From positions 1 through 63,505 of the forward strand of contig CALXHQ010000012.1 in assembly GCA_944388145.1 (NCBI GenBank): DNA of 63,505 nt, in the 5' to 3' direction. Source of the stretch: an uncultured Gemmiger sp. (GTDB taxonomy: Bacteria > Bacillota > Clostridia > Oscillospirales > Ruminococcaceae). Within the stretch, counting starts at the first letter, position 1; every line of letters starts with the position of its first letter. This document shows positions 36,749-45,589 of the stretch, in pieces. Below the pieces are notes generated by a model. It was not told the origin of the DNA, searched no databases, and saw only the letters and a list, made by a program, of their open reading frames with translations. A program made the translations under genes and the position numbers.

Positions 36749-37534
36749 GTGAAACAGGAATACACCCGCAGCGAGGTTGCTGCATTGCTGGAGACACTGC
36801 GCCAGGTTTTTCAGGATGTGATGTTGGTCGATGCCGCTTCCGGCGCCATTTTGGATGACCGCGCCGACCAGCCCACCGGTGAGTATTGCCAGCTGCCGGT
36901 GCTGGATGACCAGGGCCGTGGCTGGCAGCCGCTGAGCGGAGAGGAGCTGAGCCTGTTGCTCTACTATTCGGTGGCGGTGGAGAACCGCGCCTGCCTGCTG
37001 CTGATCAGCTGTCATCTGCCGGACACCCTGCGGGCGGAAAATCGCGAGGCCAACGCTCTGCTCCGCCAGCTGGCCAAGTATCAGGAGGAGCTCAACCGCG
37101 ACTATGTGACGGGCGCCTACAACCGCCGCTATCTGGCCGAAACCTGGCAGCCCGCCATGACCGGCCACACCCCCTGCGCCGTGCTGGTGCGGGTGAACGA
37201 GTATGCCAGCGTGTGCAGCGAGTACGGCAGCGACGCCGGCGACAACTGCCTGAACGCCGCCGCGGGCATTTTGCAGCGGGCGGTGGGCGCCGACCCGAAC
37301 AAGGGGATTCTGGTCCGGCTGGAGGATGGTATGTTCCTGCTGACCGCCGACTGCCCCGCCGCACAGGTGGTGGACCACCTGCGCCAGGCCATGGACGAGA
37401 GCCGCCATGTGTTCAGCATCTCGCTGTCCCGCCGGGCCGAGTTCACCATGGCCATTGCCGCTGCCAACTGGGTCGAGGCAGGCAGCTGGGATCTGCTGCT
37501 GGCCCTGGCCGAACAGCGTCTGGCCGACGCCTGA
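36749..37534 (+). CDS. degenerate GGDEF-domain protein
   Basis: 261 residues from GTG 36749 (AAGGGGA upstream). The N-terminal 110 residues are a PAS/GAF-like sensory region. The C-terminal half begins with 'DYVTGAYNRRYL', the usual start of GGDEF domains (D-x-L-T-G-L-x-N-R-R), but the active-site motif is 'RLEDGMF' instead of RxGGDEF, so diguanylate cyclase activity is unlikely. It may be a nucleotide sensor or a decayed cyclase. No membrane segment. Confidence 0.75.
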   Translation: MKQEYTRSEVAALLETLRQVFQDVMLVDAASGAILDDRADQPTGEYCQLPVLDDQGRGWQPLSGEELSLLLYYSVAVENRACLLLISCHLPDTLRAENREANALLRQLAKYQEELNRDYVTGAYNRRYLAETWQPAMTGHTPCAVLVRVNEYASVCSEYGSDAGDNCLNAAAGILQRAVGADPNKGILVRLEDGMFLLTADCPAAQVVDHLRQAMDESRHVFSISLSRRAEFTMAIAAANWVEAGSWDLLLALAEQRLADA

Positions 37535-37638
37535 TCCCCCCAATTGAATATCCCGCCCCCTGGATGCGCATACTATCCGGTGTAAGGGCAGGGCACACCG
37601 CCCCGCCCGAATGCTGCGCATACAGGGGGTATTTGTAT

Positions 37639-38079
37639 ATGAGCGACCACACCACCGACAATGAGGCCATGCTGCAAGAGATTGTGCAGAACACCGAGCT
37701 GGGCAAAAACACGCTGGATGAGATGATGACCCTGACCCGCGACCAGCAGCTGAAAAACGAGATGCTGCGCCAAAAGCGGGAATACCGCCGCCTGAACCAG
37801 GCCGCCCACACCGCGCTGGACGCCATCGGCGCCCAGGCCAAAGGGCAGAGCGCCGCCGCCCGCATGGGGGTAAGCATGGGCATCCGCACCCGCACCATGA
37901 TGGACAAGTCCACCCGCAACCTGGCCACCATGCTGGCCGAGGGCAGCGGCCAGGGCGTGATGGACTGCAAGCGTGCCGAGACCGATTATCCCCAGGCGTC
38001 CCCCGGGGCCCGCAGGCTGATGCGGGAGCTGTGCGCCTTTCAGGAGCAGGCCGAGCAGACCTGGCGGGGCTTTCTGTAA
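37639..38079 (+). CDS. hypothetical helical protein
   Basis: 146 residues from ATG 37639. Almost entirely alpha-helical and charged ('LGKNTLDEMMTLTRDQQLKN', 'MLRQKREYRRLNQAAHTALD'), with a Met/Ala-rich middle. No signal, no membrane helix, no motif I recognise. Possible weak coiled coil. Sits alone between the GGDEF-like gene and the GH115-like gene. Confidence 0.72.
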   Translation: MSDHTTDNEAMLQEIVQNTELGKNTLDEMMTLTRDQQLKNEMLRQKREYRRLNQAAHTALDAIGAQAKGQSAAARMGVSMGIRTRTMMDKSTRNLATMLAEGSGQGVMDCKRAETDYPQASPGARRLMRELCAFQEQAEQTWRGFL

Positions 38080-38141
38080 CCGAGCCGCCCTGTCACACCA
38101 TCCAAATTGAATTGAATCTACTTGTGCATTGTGCGCAAAAG

Positions 38142-38194
38142 CCACGCCGCGGCGCCCCACCATCTGGCCAAGGGGTACCGCGGCGTGGTATGAT
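38142..38194 (+). promoter_or_regulatory. promoter of the GH115-like gene with overlapping inverted repeat
   Basis: TGGCCA (38165-38170), 18-base spacer, TATGAT (38189-38194). An 11-bp inverted repeat, CCACGCCGCGG (38142-38152) and CCGCGGCGTGG (38178-38188), ends flush with the -10. On the minus strand it is followed by CTTTTG, so it may be a terminator of antisense transcription, or an operator. Confidence 0.55.
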
Positions 38195-38296
38195 GTTACC
38201 AGATTGTATCGGAATTTCGGCCTGCCGCACCGGCAGCGCCCCGAATCCCGAAAACTACCGGCGGCGCCCCGCGCCCGCCAGAGAGGGATGTCTGCT

Positions 38297-40276
38297 ATGG
38301 AATTTTTGCTGACCCGCCGCGTACAGATCTCGGCCCAATGGTCCAGTGAGCCGCTGCGCCGCGCCATGGACCGGTTTCGCCGGGATTTGGAGCTGACGCT
38401 GAACAGCGGCGAGCTGGTGCCTGCCGGGCGCATCCTGCTCTGCCTTTCCCGGGATCTGGCCCCGGAACAGTATACCATCGACCTGCAAAGCAGCGACTCG
38501 ATGGTCATCTGCGCCGCGGACGATCTGGGGGCCGTCTACGCGCTACTGTGGCTCAGCCGCACGGCGCTGAACATCCAGCCCCTCTGGTTCTGGAATGACC
38601 AAAAGTTTGAAAAGCGGGAGCTGGCCGCCATCCGTGAGCAGCACATCGCCGCCCGGCCGGCCTCGGTGGGGTTGCGCGGGTGGGATTTTTCCGGCGGTCA
38701 GCTGTTGGCCAACTGGGATGCCGGCGCCCCCAACCTGGGCTGGGAGATGGCCTTTGAGGCATTGCTGCGGCTGGGCGGCAACTTTGTGGCGCTGCCCCAG
38801 GGTGCCCCCGCCGACCTGGCGGCCGCCATGGGCCTGTGGCGCCTGCAGCCGGACGGCCAGCCGCTGGAGGCCCCCGCCTTTGCCAATGCCTGCCCCGGCA
38901 AACCGGCGCTGTTTTCGGCCAGCGCCGGTCACTGGGAAAAGCTGTGGGCCGACACCGTGGAGCAAAACAAGCATAAAAAGCTGATCTGGCGGCTGGGTCT
39001 GCCCGGCGACTGCGCCATCCTGCCGGAGAGCACCGCCGCACCGCTGGACAGCCAGGGCGTCAGCCTGAGCCGGGTGCTGCGCGCCCAGTACGACGCCGTG
39101 CGCACCCGGTTGCCCGCGGCGCCGGTCTGCTTTTCGCTGAACGAGCACACCGCCGCCCTGGCCCGGGCCGGGGCGCTGGCCCTGCCGGAGGATGTCATCC
39201 TGCTCTGGCCGGACAACGGCCACGGCAAATTTTTGGCTCCGCGGCCGGGCAGCGCCGATCCCCGCACCCCCCAGCTGCCCGCAGCGGGCACGGCGGGGCG
39301 GCAGGGGGTGTTCTTCCATGCGGCGGTCAGTGACGGCGTTGCCGGCAACTGCCTGACCATGTACCCTGCCGCCATGGAGCAGGCCGCCCAGGAACTGTGC
39401 GATGTCTTTGAGCTGGGTGCCCGGGCCATGTGGCTGGTCAGCGCCGGATGCGTCAAGCCCCATGTCTATCCGCTGGATGTGCTGGCCGCGCTGTGGCTGG
39501 ATGTGGACACCGACCTTTCCGCCCACCGCACCGATTACCTGAATACATATTACCGCGCGCCCGACAATTGGGCGCTGCAGCCCCGCCAGCTGGACGATCT
39601 GAACACCTGCTGGAAGTCCTGGCCGCAGGCCACCGCAGCCTACGGCGCCTGGCCGGACCAACGTGCCGGCGAGCAGCTGATGGTCTGCGGCAGCCGGGCA
39701 CTGGCCGCCGCGTGGCTGGCCGGCCGCACTGCCACACCGGTGCCTGCACTGCGCTGGGCGGCGGGGGACAAACCCTTTGCCGACCAGCTTGCCTGGCTGC
39801 GGGAGGTGTGCGCCACGGCATTGCCCGGCTTTGAGACCCTGCAGTCCGGCTGCGAGTATGCCGCGCGCCCCACCACCCGCCTTTGGGCCGACACGCTGCT
39901 GGGCCAGGTGCGGCTGTACCGTCAGTGTTTGCAGGGCACCATCCATCTGTGCGACGCCTGGCAGAGCTGGCAGCAGCGGGAGTACCGCACCTGCTTCCGG
40001 CTGCTTGGCCGGGCGGCCAACGCCTTTGACACCGCCCGCCGGGTGCTGGGCGGCTGTGCCCATGGCCGCTGGTCCGGTTTTTACCGCCAGGAGGAGACTG
40101 CCACCGACCTGGGCCGCACCGTCTGGGTGCTGCGGTCGCTGATGGCGCTGCCCCGCGCCGCCGGCGACGGCCCCGAGTATACCACCTGGCAGCGGGACCT
40201 GCTGGGGGACAAGGCCCCCGCCGCCGCCATGCTGGACGAGCCCCTCTGGACCGCCATGGAGAAAGCCGGCAGATAG
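38297..40276 (+). CDS. GH115-like glycosidase (alpha-glucuronidase family)
   Basis: 659 residues from ATG 38297 (GAGGG 9 bases upstream). The N-terminal domain resembles the non-catalytic alpha/beta domain found in front of GH67/GH115 catalytic domains. The block 'GARAMWLVSAGCVKPHVYPL' followed by 'DVLAALWLDVDTDL' parallels the GH115 segment around I-x-N-V-G-D-I-K-P. It lacks a signal peptide, unlike many GH115 enzymes, so it would act in the cytoplasm on imported oligosaccharides. The activity, xylan-type glucuronic acid removal, is a family expectation only. Confidence 0.7.
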   Translation: MEFLLTRRVQISAQWSSEPLRRAMDRFRRDLELTLNSGELVPAGRILLCLSRDLAPEQYTIDLQSSDSMVICAADDLGAVYALLWLSRTALNIQPLWFWNDQKFEKRELAAIREQHIAARPASVGLRGWDFSGGQLLANWDAGAPNLGWEMAFEALLRLGGNFVALPQGAPADLAAAMGLWRLQPDGQPLEAPAFANACPGKPALFSASAGHWEKLWADTVEQNKHKKLIWRLGLPGDCAILPESTAAPLDSQGVSLSRVLRAQYDAVRTRLPAAPVCFSLNEHTAALARAGALALPEDVILLWPDNGHGKFLAPRPGSADPRTPQLPAAGTAGRQGVFFHAAVSDGVAGNCLTMYPAAMEQAAQELCDVFELGARAMWLVSAGCVKPHVYPLDVLAALWLDVDTDLSAHRTDYLNTYYRAPDNWALQPRQLDDLNTCWKSWPQATAAYGAWPDQRAGEQLMVCGSRALAAAWLAGRTATPVPALRWAAGDKPFADQLAWLREVCATALPGFETLQSGCEYAARPTTRLWADTLLGQVRLYRQCLQGTIHLCDAWQSWQQREYRTCFRLLGRAANAFDTARRVLGGCAHGRWSGFYRQEETATDLGRTVWVLRSLMALPRAAGDGPEYTTWQRDLLGDKAPAAAMLDEPLWTAMEKAGR

Positions 40277-40396
40277 GCCGGCGATGGCATTGGGATGGCG
40301 AATAGCCGCAGCGCGGCCTGACAAGGTTCCCTGTATCCGACAAAACAAAAGCGCCGGGGATCTTTCCGATTTCCCTAACGCCCCATCCTGACTTTT

Positions 40397-40442
40397 CCCT
40401 GTATTGCGGATTGCCTGCAATCAAACAATACAGGGCTTTTTT
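40397..40442 (+). terminator. terminator after the GH115-like gene
   Basis: CCCTGTATTG pairs with CAATACAGGG, then CTTTTTT; 120 bases after the stop codon and 60 before the sigma factor gene. Confidence 0.85.
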
Positions 40443-40503
40443 CTGCCCGATGGTGTAACAGCCAGACGCTTTTCCCGTTATTTTTGATGAAAGGGGGCCC
40501 GCC

Positions 40504-41061
40504 ATGATGGAGGATCATGAGATTGTAGCGCTCTACTTTGCCCGCAGTGAAAGTGCCATCACCGAGACCGCCCGCAAGTTCGGCGCCTACTGCCGGACCA
40601 TCGCCTGGAACATCCTGGGCAGCCGCCGGGACGCCGAAGAGTGTGAGAACGATACCTGGCTGGCCGCCTGGAACAGCATCCCGCCCAACCATCCGGCCCG
40701 GCTGGCGCCCTACCTGGGCCGCATCACCCGCAATCTGGCGCTGGACCGGTACGACCAGGCCCACGCCCAAAAGCGGGGCGGTGTTTCCGGTGTGATGGCC
40801 GAGTTGGACGACTGCCTGCCCGACCCGGCCCTGGTCCACCACACGGTGGAAGCCGCCGAGACCGCCCGGCAGATCAGCGCTTTCCTGCGCGAACAGCCGG
40901 CCGAGGCGCGGCGCTTTTTTCTGCGGCGGTACTGGTACTGTGACAAAACCGCCGATATTGCCCGGCGCTACGGTGTCAGCGAGGGCAAGGTCCGGGTGAC
41001 GCTGCACCGCACCCGGGAAAAACTGAAGGATTTTCTGCAACAACAGGGGGTGGAACTATGA
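40504..41061 (+). CDS. sigma-70 family (ECF-type) sigma factor
   Basis: 185 residues. Region 2 is seen as 'AWNILGSRRDAEECENDTWL' with 'YLGRITRNLALDRYDQAHA'; region 4 as 'ADIARRYGVSEGKVRVTLHR' with the helix-turn-helix. ECF-type layout with regions 2 and 4 only. Its last codons overlap the start of the next gene (41058), a membrane protein that is the probable anti-sigma factor or sensor. Target genes unknown. Confidence 0.9.
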   Translation: MMEDHEIVALYFARSESAITETARKFGAYCRTIAWNILGSRRDAEECENDTWLAAWNSIPPNHPARLAPYLGRITRNLALDRYDQAHAQKRGGVSGVMAELDDCLPDPALVHHTVEAAETARQISAFLREQPAEARRFFLRRYWYCDKTADIARRYGVSEGKVRVTLHRTREKLKDFLQQQGVEL

Positions 41062-42428
41062 CCGCGAAAGATCTGTTTGAAGCCGTCGGCCTGGTGGATG
41101 AGGACCTGATCGAGGAGGCCGATGCGCCTGTACCCGGCAAAAAGACGCATTTCCCAGCCTGGCGGCGGGCGCTGCCGCTGGCGGCCTGTTTCTGCCTGGC
41201 GGTGGGGGCGGTATTGGCCTGGCGGAGGGTATCCGGCAGCAGCCTGGCCGGCAGCGAGGCGCAGGCCCAGCTGTCCACGGCCACCGCGCCGGAAAGCGAG
41301 AATCCCCCGCTGCCCGAGGTGCAGGCGGAGGCCGGTGCCGCCCCGGATGCGCCGGTGCAGGCGGAGAACGCCCCGGACATGGCCGCCGCCCCCGAGGAGC
41401 GGGGTACCGCCGACCGGGCGCTGGACGCCTTGCTGCCGGCGGAGGTGGCGGACGCCATCACCCCGGCAGCCGGTGACGGCGGGGGAGCCGCACTGGCAGC
41501 CAGCGCCGGGGAATTGCTGGGCACCGCCGCTGACCCGGCCCCCGCCGCCTGGCCGGACACGATGCCGGTCTACCGCAGCCCGCTGGCGGACGGCAGCCTG
41601 GATGAGGCCGGCATGCGGGACACCCTGCGCCAGGTGCTCGAGGCGCTGGGCCGGGACCCGGACCTGGCGCAGGACGCCGTGCTGGCCTACAACTGGTCGC
41701 CGGAAGAGGTCGGCCAGGCCGACCGGATCGCCGCCGAGCTGTTGGAACAGTTCGGCACCGGCAGTATGCTGGAATTTTGGGGCGGACTGGCCCAGCTGGA
41801 GCTGACCCTGGACGACGGCAGCACCCTGACCGTGCGCAACGACCAACAGGTGACGTTGGACGCCGCCGACAGCGGCAGCCTGCACCCGTTGACCGGGCAG
41901 GAGCTGGCGGCAAACGCCGGGCTGCTGGCCGCACTGGGCGGCTACGACACGCTGTGCAGCCCCCAAACCCACAGCTGGACCGACGGCAGCGCTCTGCCCG
42001 CCCAGCCGGAACTGACCGGCAGCGGCCTGCCCGGCCGCATGACCGGGCTGCTGGCAGAGACAGACGGCCGGCTGGCGGCCTTCACCCTGTCCGGCGCCGC
42101 CCGGGCGGAGCAGGTGGCGGAACTGGCGGTACTTCCGCTGGATGAGGCGGAGGCCCTTTTGCAGAACGGCGGCTATCTGGGCGTGGGGTATGAGGGCGGC
42201 GAGCCCTCCCAGGGCAGTATCGTGGATGCCCGGCTGGGGTATCTTTCCGGCGACGCGCTCTACTATGTGCCGGTGTGGCAGTTCACGGTGGACTTCGGCC
42301 CGGCGGAGGAGGCCTCCTACCCCGCCGCCGACCCCGACACCGGCGCGGTGCTGCACGCCTACTTCACCTATTGGGTTCCTGCGGTGGATGCAGACGCACT
42401 GACCAGCCTGATCACCCAATCCCGCTGA
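41058..42428 (+). CDS. single-pass membrane protein coupled to the sigma factor
   Basis: 456 residues. A short cytoplasmic N-terminus of about 45 residues, one helix 'ALPLAACFCLAVGAVLAW', then a large Ala/Pro/Glu-rich outer domain. Overlaps the sigma gene by 4 bases (ATGA), the usual sign of a sigma/anti-sigma pair. The N-terminus is shorter than a zinc-type anti-sigma domain and has no HxxxCxxC motif, so the mechanism is unclear. The outer domain has no recognised fold. Confidence 0.78.
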   Translation: MTAKDLFEAVGLVDEDLIEEADAPVPGKKTHFPAWRRALPLAACFCLAVGAVLAWRRVSGSSLAGSEAQAQLSTATAPESENPPLPEVQAEAGAAPDAPVQAENAPDMAAAPEERGTADRALDALLPAEVADAITPAAGDGGGAALAASAGELLGTAADPAPAAWPDTMPVYRSPLADGSLDEAGMRDTLRQVLEALGRDPDLAQDAVLAYNWSPEEVGQADRIAAELLEQFGTGSMLEFWGGLAQLELTLDDGSTLTVRNDQQVTLDAADSGSLHPLTGQELAANAGLLAALGGYDTLCSPQTHSWTDGSALPAQPELTGSGLPGRMTGLLAETDGRLAAFTLSGAARAEQVAELAVLPLDEAEALLQNGGYLGVGYEGGEPSQGSIVDARLGYLSGDALYYVPVWQFTVDFGPAEEASYPAADPDTGAVLHAYFTYWVPAVDADALTSLITQSR

Positions 42429-42476
42429 TCCTTGCCGCGGGGATGCTCGGCCGCGCAGCAACGCGAAAAATTCCTC

Positions 42477-42505
42477 TTTGCAGGCGGGCAGGATTCTGAT
42501 ATAAT
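42477..42505 (+). promoter_or_regulatory. promoter of the two-component genes
   Basis: TTTGCA (42477-42482), 17-base spacer, TATAAT (42500-42505), preceded by TG (extended -10). Confidence 0.75.
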
Positions 42506-42552
42506 AGAAACTGTCTAACCGCATACAGGATTTGCCGAGAGGAGAGGATTGC

Positions 42553-43257
42553 TTGCATATCGCCGTCGTGGAGGACGATCAGGAAAGCCGCCAGCAGCTG
42601 GAGGAGTATATCCATCAGTACGGGCAGGAGCACGGCATGACCTTTGATGTGGAGCTGTTTGCCGGCGGCGACCAGATCGTTGCACAGGACACCTCCCGGT
42701 TTGACATCATCCTGCTGGACATTGAGATGCCCGGCATGAACGGCATGGAGGCCGCCACAAAGCTGCGTGCCCGGGATTCAGACGTGGTGCTGGTGTTTGT
42801 GACCAACATGGCCCAGTACGCCATCCACGGGTATGAGGTGGGCGCCCTGGATTTTGTGCTCAAGCCCATCAGCTACTATACCTTCCGGGTACGGTTTGAG
42901 CGTGCCATCCACCGGGCATTGCAGCGGGAGGGCGGCCAGGTGCTGCTGACCTGCCCGGACGGGGTGGTCCGGCTGAACACCCGGGACATTTACTATGTGG
43001 AAGTGCAGAACCGCCAGCTGCACTACCACACCCTGCAGGGCGAGTATGTGCTGCGGGGCACCATGCAGCAGGCCGAACAGGAGCTGGGCCGCCACCACTT
43101 TGTGCGGTGCAGCCACTGGTGCCTGGTCAATCTGCGCCATGTCACTGAGGTTCATCGGGACACCGTGGTGGTGGCCGGGCAGGAACTGGCCATCAGCCGG
43201 CGCAACTACACCGCCTTTCTCACCGCGCTGACCAACTATGTGGGGGGAGACGCCTGA
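42553..43257 (+). CDS. LytTR-family response regulator
   Basis: 234 residues from TTG 42553 (GGAGAGG five bases upstream). Receiver domain: 'AVVEDD' acidic pair, phospho-acceptor Asp in 'IILLDIEMPGMNG', conserved Lys in 'LKPIS'. C-terminal LytTR DNA-binding domain: 'IYYVEVQNRQLHYHT', 'FVRCSHWCLVNLRHV' and 'AISRRNYTAF'. AgrA/VirR type. Stop overlaps the kinase start. Targets unknown; no precursor peptide gene is visible nearby. Confidence 0.94.
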   Translation: MHIAVVEDDQESRQQLEEYIHQYGQEHGMTFDVELFAGGDQIVAQDTSRFDIILLDIEMPGMNGMEAATKLRARDSDVVLVFVTNMAQYAIHGYEVGALDFVLKPISYYTFRVRFERAIHRALQREGGQVLLTCPDGVVRLNTRDIYYVEVQNRQLHYHTLQGEYVLRGTMQQAEQELGRHHFVRCSHWCLVNLRHVTEVHRDTVVVAGQELAISRRNYTAFLTALTNYVGGDA

Positions 43258-44549
43258 TGCATCCGGTGGAACTTTTTTGTATCATCTGGCGGCTGGCCGG
43301 GCTGTGGCTGGCCGCCCTTGTGTTTCTTCTGCCGCTGCGCCGCCGCAGCCTGCCGGTCTGGCAGGCTGCGGCGGGCACGGCGGTCTGCATCGCGCTGCGG
43401 GTCCTGCTGCTGCAGGTCACCCTGGGCGGCGGCGCGGCCGGGCTGTGGGTCTGTTACCTTGCCAGCTATCTGCTGGTAACGACGGTGACGGCGCTGTGGA
43501 CCGACCAGGCCCCCACCGGCACACTTTACTGCGGCGTGTGGGCGCTGGTTTTGTACTATCTGGGGGATTCGCTGCTTCTCATCTGCCGCCGCGCGGCGGA
43601 GTTCTGGCAGCTGGCCCCGGCCCCCGCCCTGGCCGCCGCAGCGCTGCCGGTGCTGATTTTTTATCTGGTGGTGGGGTGCACGCTGGCCCGCTTTATGCCG
43701 GTAAACCACCAGTACCAGATCGGCCCGCGGGAAACGGCCTCCGCCTTTGTGCTGCTGGCCCTGATTTTGCTGCTGGCCCAGCTGTCCCACACCCACTGGT
43801 ACCAGGAGGACGACTGGGCCGTGTGGGTCTTTCCGCTGCTGATCGAGGTGTACTGCGCCACGCTGCTCTACCTGCAGCACGAGCTGTTCAAAAAGAGCTA
43901 TCTCAGCCAGGACCTGGCCATGCTCAACCAGCTGTGGGCCCAGCAAAAGTCCCAATACGCGCTGGCAAAGCGCAACATTGCCCTGATCAACCGCAAATGC
44001 CATGAGCTGAAGCATCAGATCCGCGCCATGCACGCCATGTTTGGCGAGGAGAAGGCCGATTATCTGGACGAGCTGGAACAGTCGGTGCGCATTTATGACG
44101 CCATTGCCAAGACCGGCAACGAGGTGCTGGACACCGTCCTGACCGAAAAAAGCCTGGTCTGTGAGGCCAGCCAGATCCAGTGCCACTGCGTGGCCGACGG
44201 CCAGCTGCTGGACTTTATGGACCCGGTCGACCTGTATGCCATCTTTGCCAACGCGCTGGACAATGCCATCGAACATGTGCGCTGCATCCAGGACAAGGAG
44301 CGCCGCATCATCGACGTGCTGGTCTATGCCGAGAACAAGCTGCTGGCCATCCAGGTCAGCAACCCGGTGCAGTCGGCGCCGCGCTTTGGGGCCGACGGTC
44401 TGCCGGTAAGCACAAAGTCCGGTGATGGCCCCCATGGCTACGGCCTGAAGAGCGTGCGCCACGCGGTGCAGAAATACGGCGGCTTTCTCACCGTCAAGGT
44501 GGAGGACGGCTGTTTCCATCTGCGCATCCTGCTGCCGGTAAAAAGTTGA
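43257..44549 (+). CDS. GHKL-type sensor histidine kinase (AgrC-like)
   Basis: 430 residues. Six or so N-terminal membrane helices up to about residue 195, then a coiled region with the likely phospho-histidine in 'CHELKHQIRAMH', the N-box 'FANALDNAIEH' and the G-box 'GYGLKSVRHAVQKYGG'. This is the AgrC/ComD-like type that often senses peptides, though none is encoded here. Partner of the upstream LytTR regulator. Confidence 0.92.
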   Translation: MHPVELFCIIWRLAGLWLAALVFLLPLRRRSLPVWQAAAGTAVCIALRVLLLQVTLGGGAAGLWVCYLASYLLVTTVTALWTDQAPTGTLYCGVWALVLYYLGDSLLLICRRAAEFWQLAPAPALAAAALPVLIFYLVVGCTLARFMPVNHQYQIGPRETASAFVLLALILLLAQLSHTHWYQEDDWAVWVFPLLIEVYCATLLYLQHELFKKSYLSQDLAMLNQLWAQQKSQYALAKRNIALINRKCHELKHQIRAMHAMFGEEKADYLDELEQSVRIYDAIAKTGNEVLDTVLTEKSLVCEASQIQCHCVADGQLLDFMDPVDLYAIFANALDNAIEHVRCIQDKERRIIDVLVYAENKLLAIQVSNPVQSAPRFGADGLPVSTKSGDGPHGYGLKSVRHAVQKYGGFLTVKVEDGCFHLRILLPVKS

Positions 44550-44556
44550 TACCACC

Positions 44557-44600
44557 CCAACCCGGGCGCCCCATTGCGGGTGCCCGGGTTGGTTGATCCT
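44557..44600 (+). terminator. probable terminator of the two-component operon
   Basis: CCAACCCGGGC pairs with GCCCGGGTTGG, but the following T tract is weak. Confidence 0.55.
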
Positions 44601-44612
44601 GCGGGTTTTGTC

Positions 44613-44641
44613 TTTACTTTTTTGCCAAAATGCCGTAAAAT
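44613..44641 (+). promoter_or_regulatory. promoter of nfnAB
   Basis: TTTACT (44613-44618), 17-base spacer, TAAAAT (44636-44641). Confidence 0.7.
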
Positions 44642-44745
44642 TGTAACGTAATGCTTTCATGGCGCAATGCGGTAAAGCGGCAGGCGGTTGCCTCTGTGCG
44701 AAGTGCTGCGCCCGGAAAAATCTATGAATGCAAAGGAGAACGACC

Positions 44746-45588
44746 GTGTTCAAGATCGCAAAAAAACGCAGCCTGAACCCCACGGTGACCGAGATGTCCA
44801 TCGAAGCACCGCTGATTGCCAAAAAGGCAAAGGCCGGCCAGTTTATCATCCTGCGCGCCAAGGATGACTCGGAGCGCATCCCGCTGACCATCGCCGGCAC
44901 CGACCCTGTGGCCGGTACGGTGGATATCATCTTCCAGCTGGTGGGCGCCGGCACCATGCAGCTGAACACCCTGAACGAGGGCGAGTGCCTGCACGACTTT
45001 GTGGGCCCCCTGGGCAAGGCCACCGAGATCGACGGCCTGAAGAACGTCTGCGTGGTGGGCGGCGGTGTGGGCTGCGCCATCGCGCTGCCGGTGGCCCGGG
45101 CGCTGCACGCCGCCGGCGCCAAGGTGACCGGCATTGTGGGCTTCCGCAACAAGGACCTGGTCATCCTGGAGGATGAGTTCCGCGCCTGCTGCGACGAGCT
45201 GATCCTGGTGACCGACGACGGCAGCTACGGCCAGAAGGGCGTTGTCACCGCCCCGCTGGAGCAGTGCATCCAGAACGGCGCCAATTTTGACGAGGTCATC
45301 GCCATCGGTCCGCTGATCATGATGAAATTCGTGGTGGCCACCACCAAAAAATACAACGTCAAGACCGTTGTCTCCATGAACCCCATCATGGTGGACGGCA
45401 CCGGCATGTGCGGCGGCTGCCGCCTGACCGTGGGCGGCAAGACGGTGTTTGCCTGCGTGGACGGCCCCGACTTTGACGGCTTTGAGGTGGATTTTGACGA
45501 GGCCATGCAGCGCGGCACCATGTACCGCGATTTTGAGGCGCACGCCCGCGAGGAGCAGTGCAACCTGCTGAACCAGGAGGTAAAGTGA
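44746..45588 (+). CDS. nfnA: NADH-dependent ferredoxin:NADP+ oxidoreductase subunit A
   Basis: 280 residues from GTG 44746 (AAAGGAGA upstream). FAD-binding domain, then NAD-binding domain with 'VCVVGGGVGCAIALPVARAL', then a [2Fe-2S] site 'GMCGGCRLTVGGKTVFAC'. NfnAB carries out electron bifurcation: reduced ferredoxin plus NADH reduce 2 NADP+. Followed immediately by nfnB, the normal order. Could be annotated as a dihydroorotate dehydrogenase electron-transfer subunit, but the partner decides. Confidence 0.9.
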   Translation: MFKIAKKRSLNPTVTEMSIEAPLIAKKAKAGQFIILRAKDDSERIPLTIAGTDPVAGTVDIIFQLVGAGTMQLNTLNEGECLHDFVGPLGKATEIDGLKNVCVVGGGVGCAIALPVARALHAAGAKVTGIVGFRNKDLVILEDEFRACCDELILVTDDGSYGQKGVVTAPLEQCIQNGANFDEVIAIGPLIMMKFVVATTKKYNVKTVVSMNPIMVDGTGMCGGCRLTVGGKTVFACVDGPDFDGFEVDFDEAMQRGTMYRDFEAHAREEQCNLLNQEVK

Positions 45589-45589
45589 A

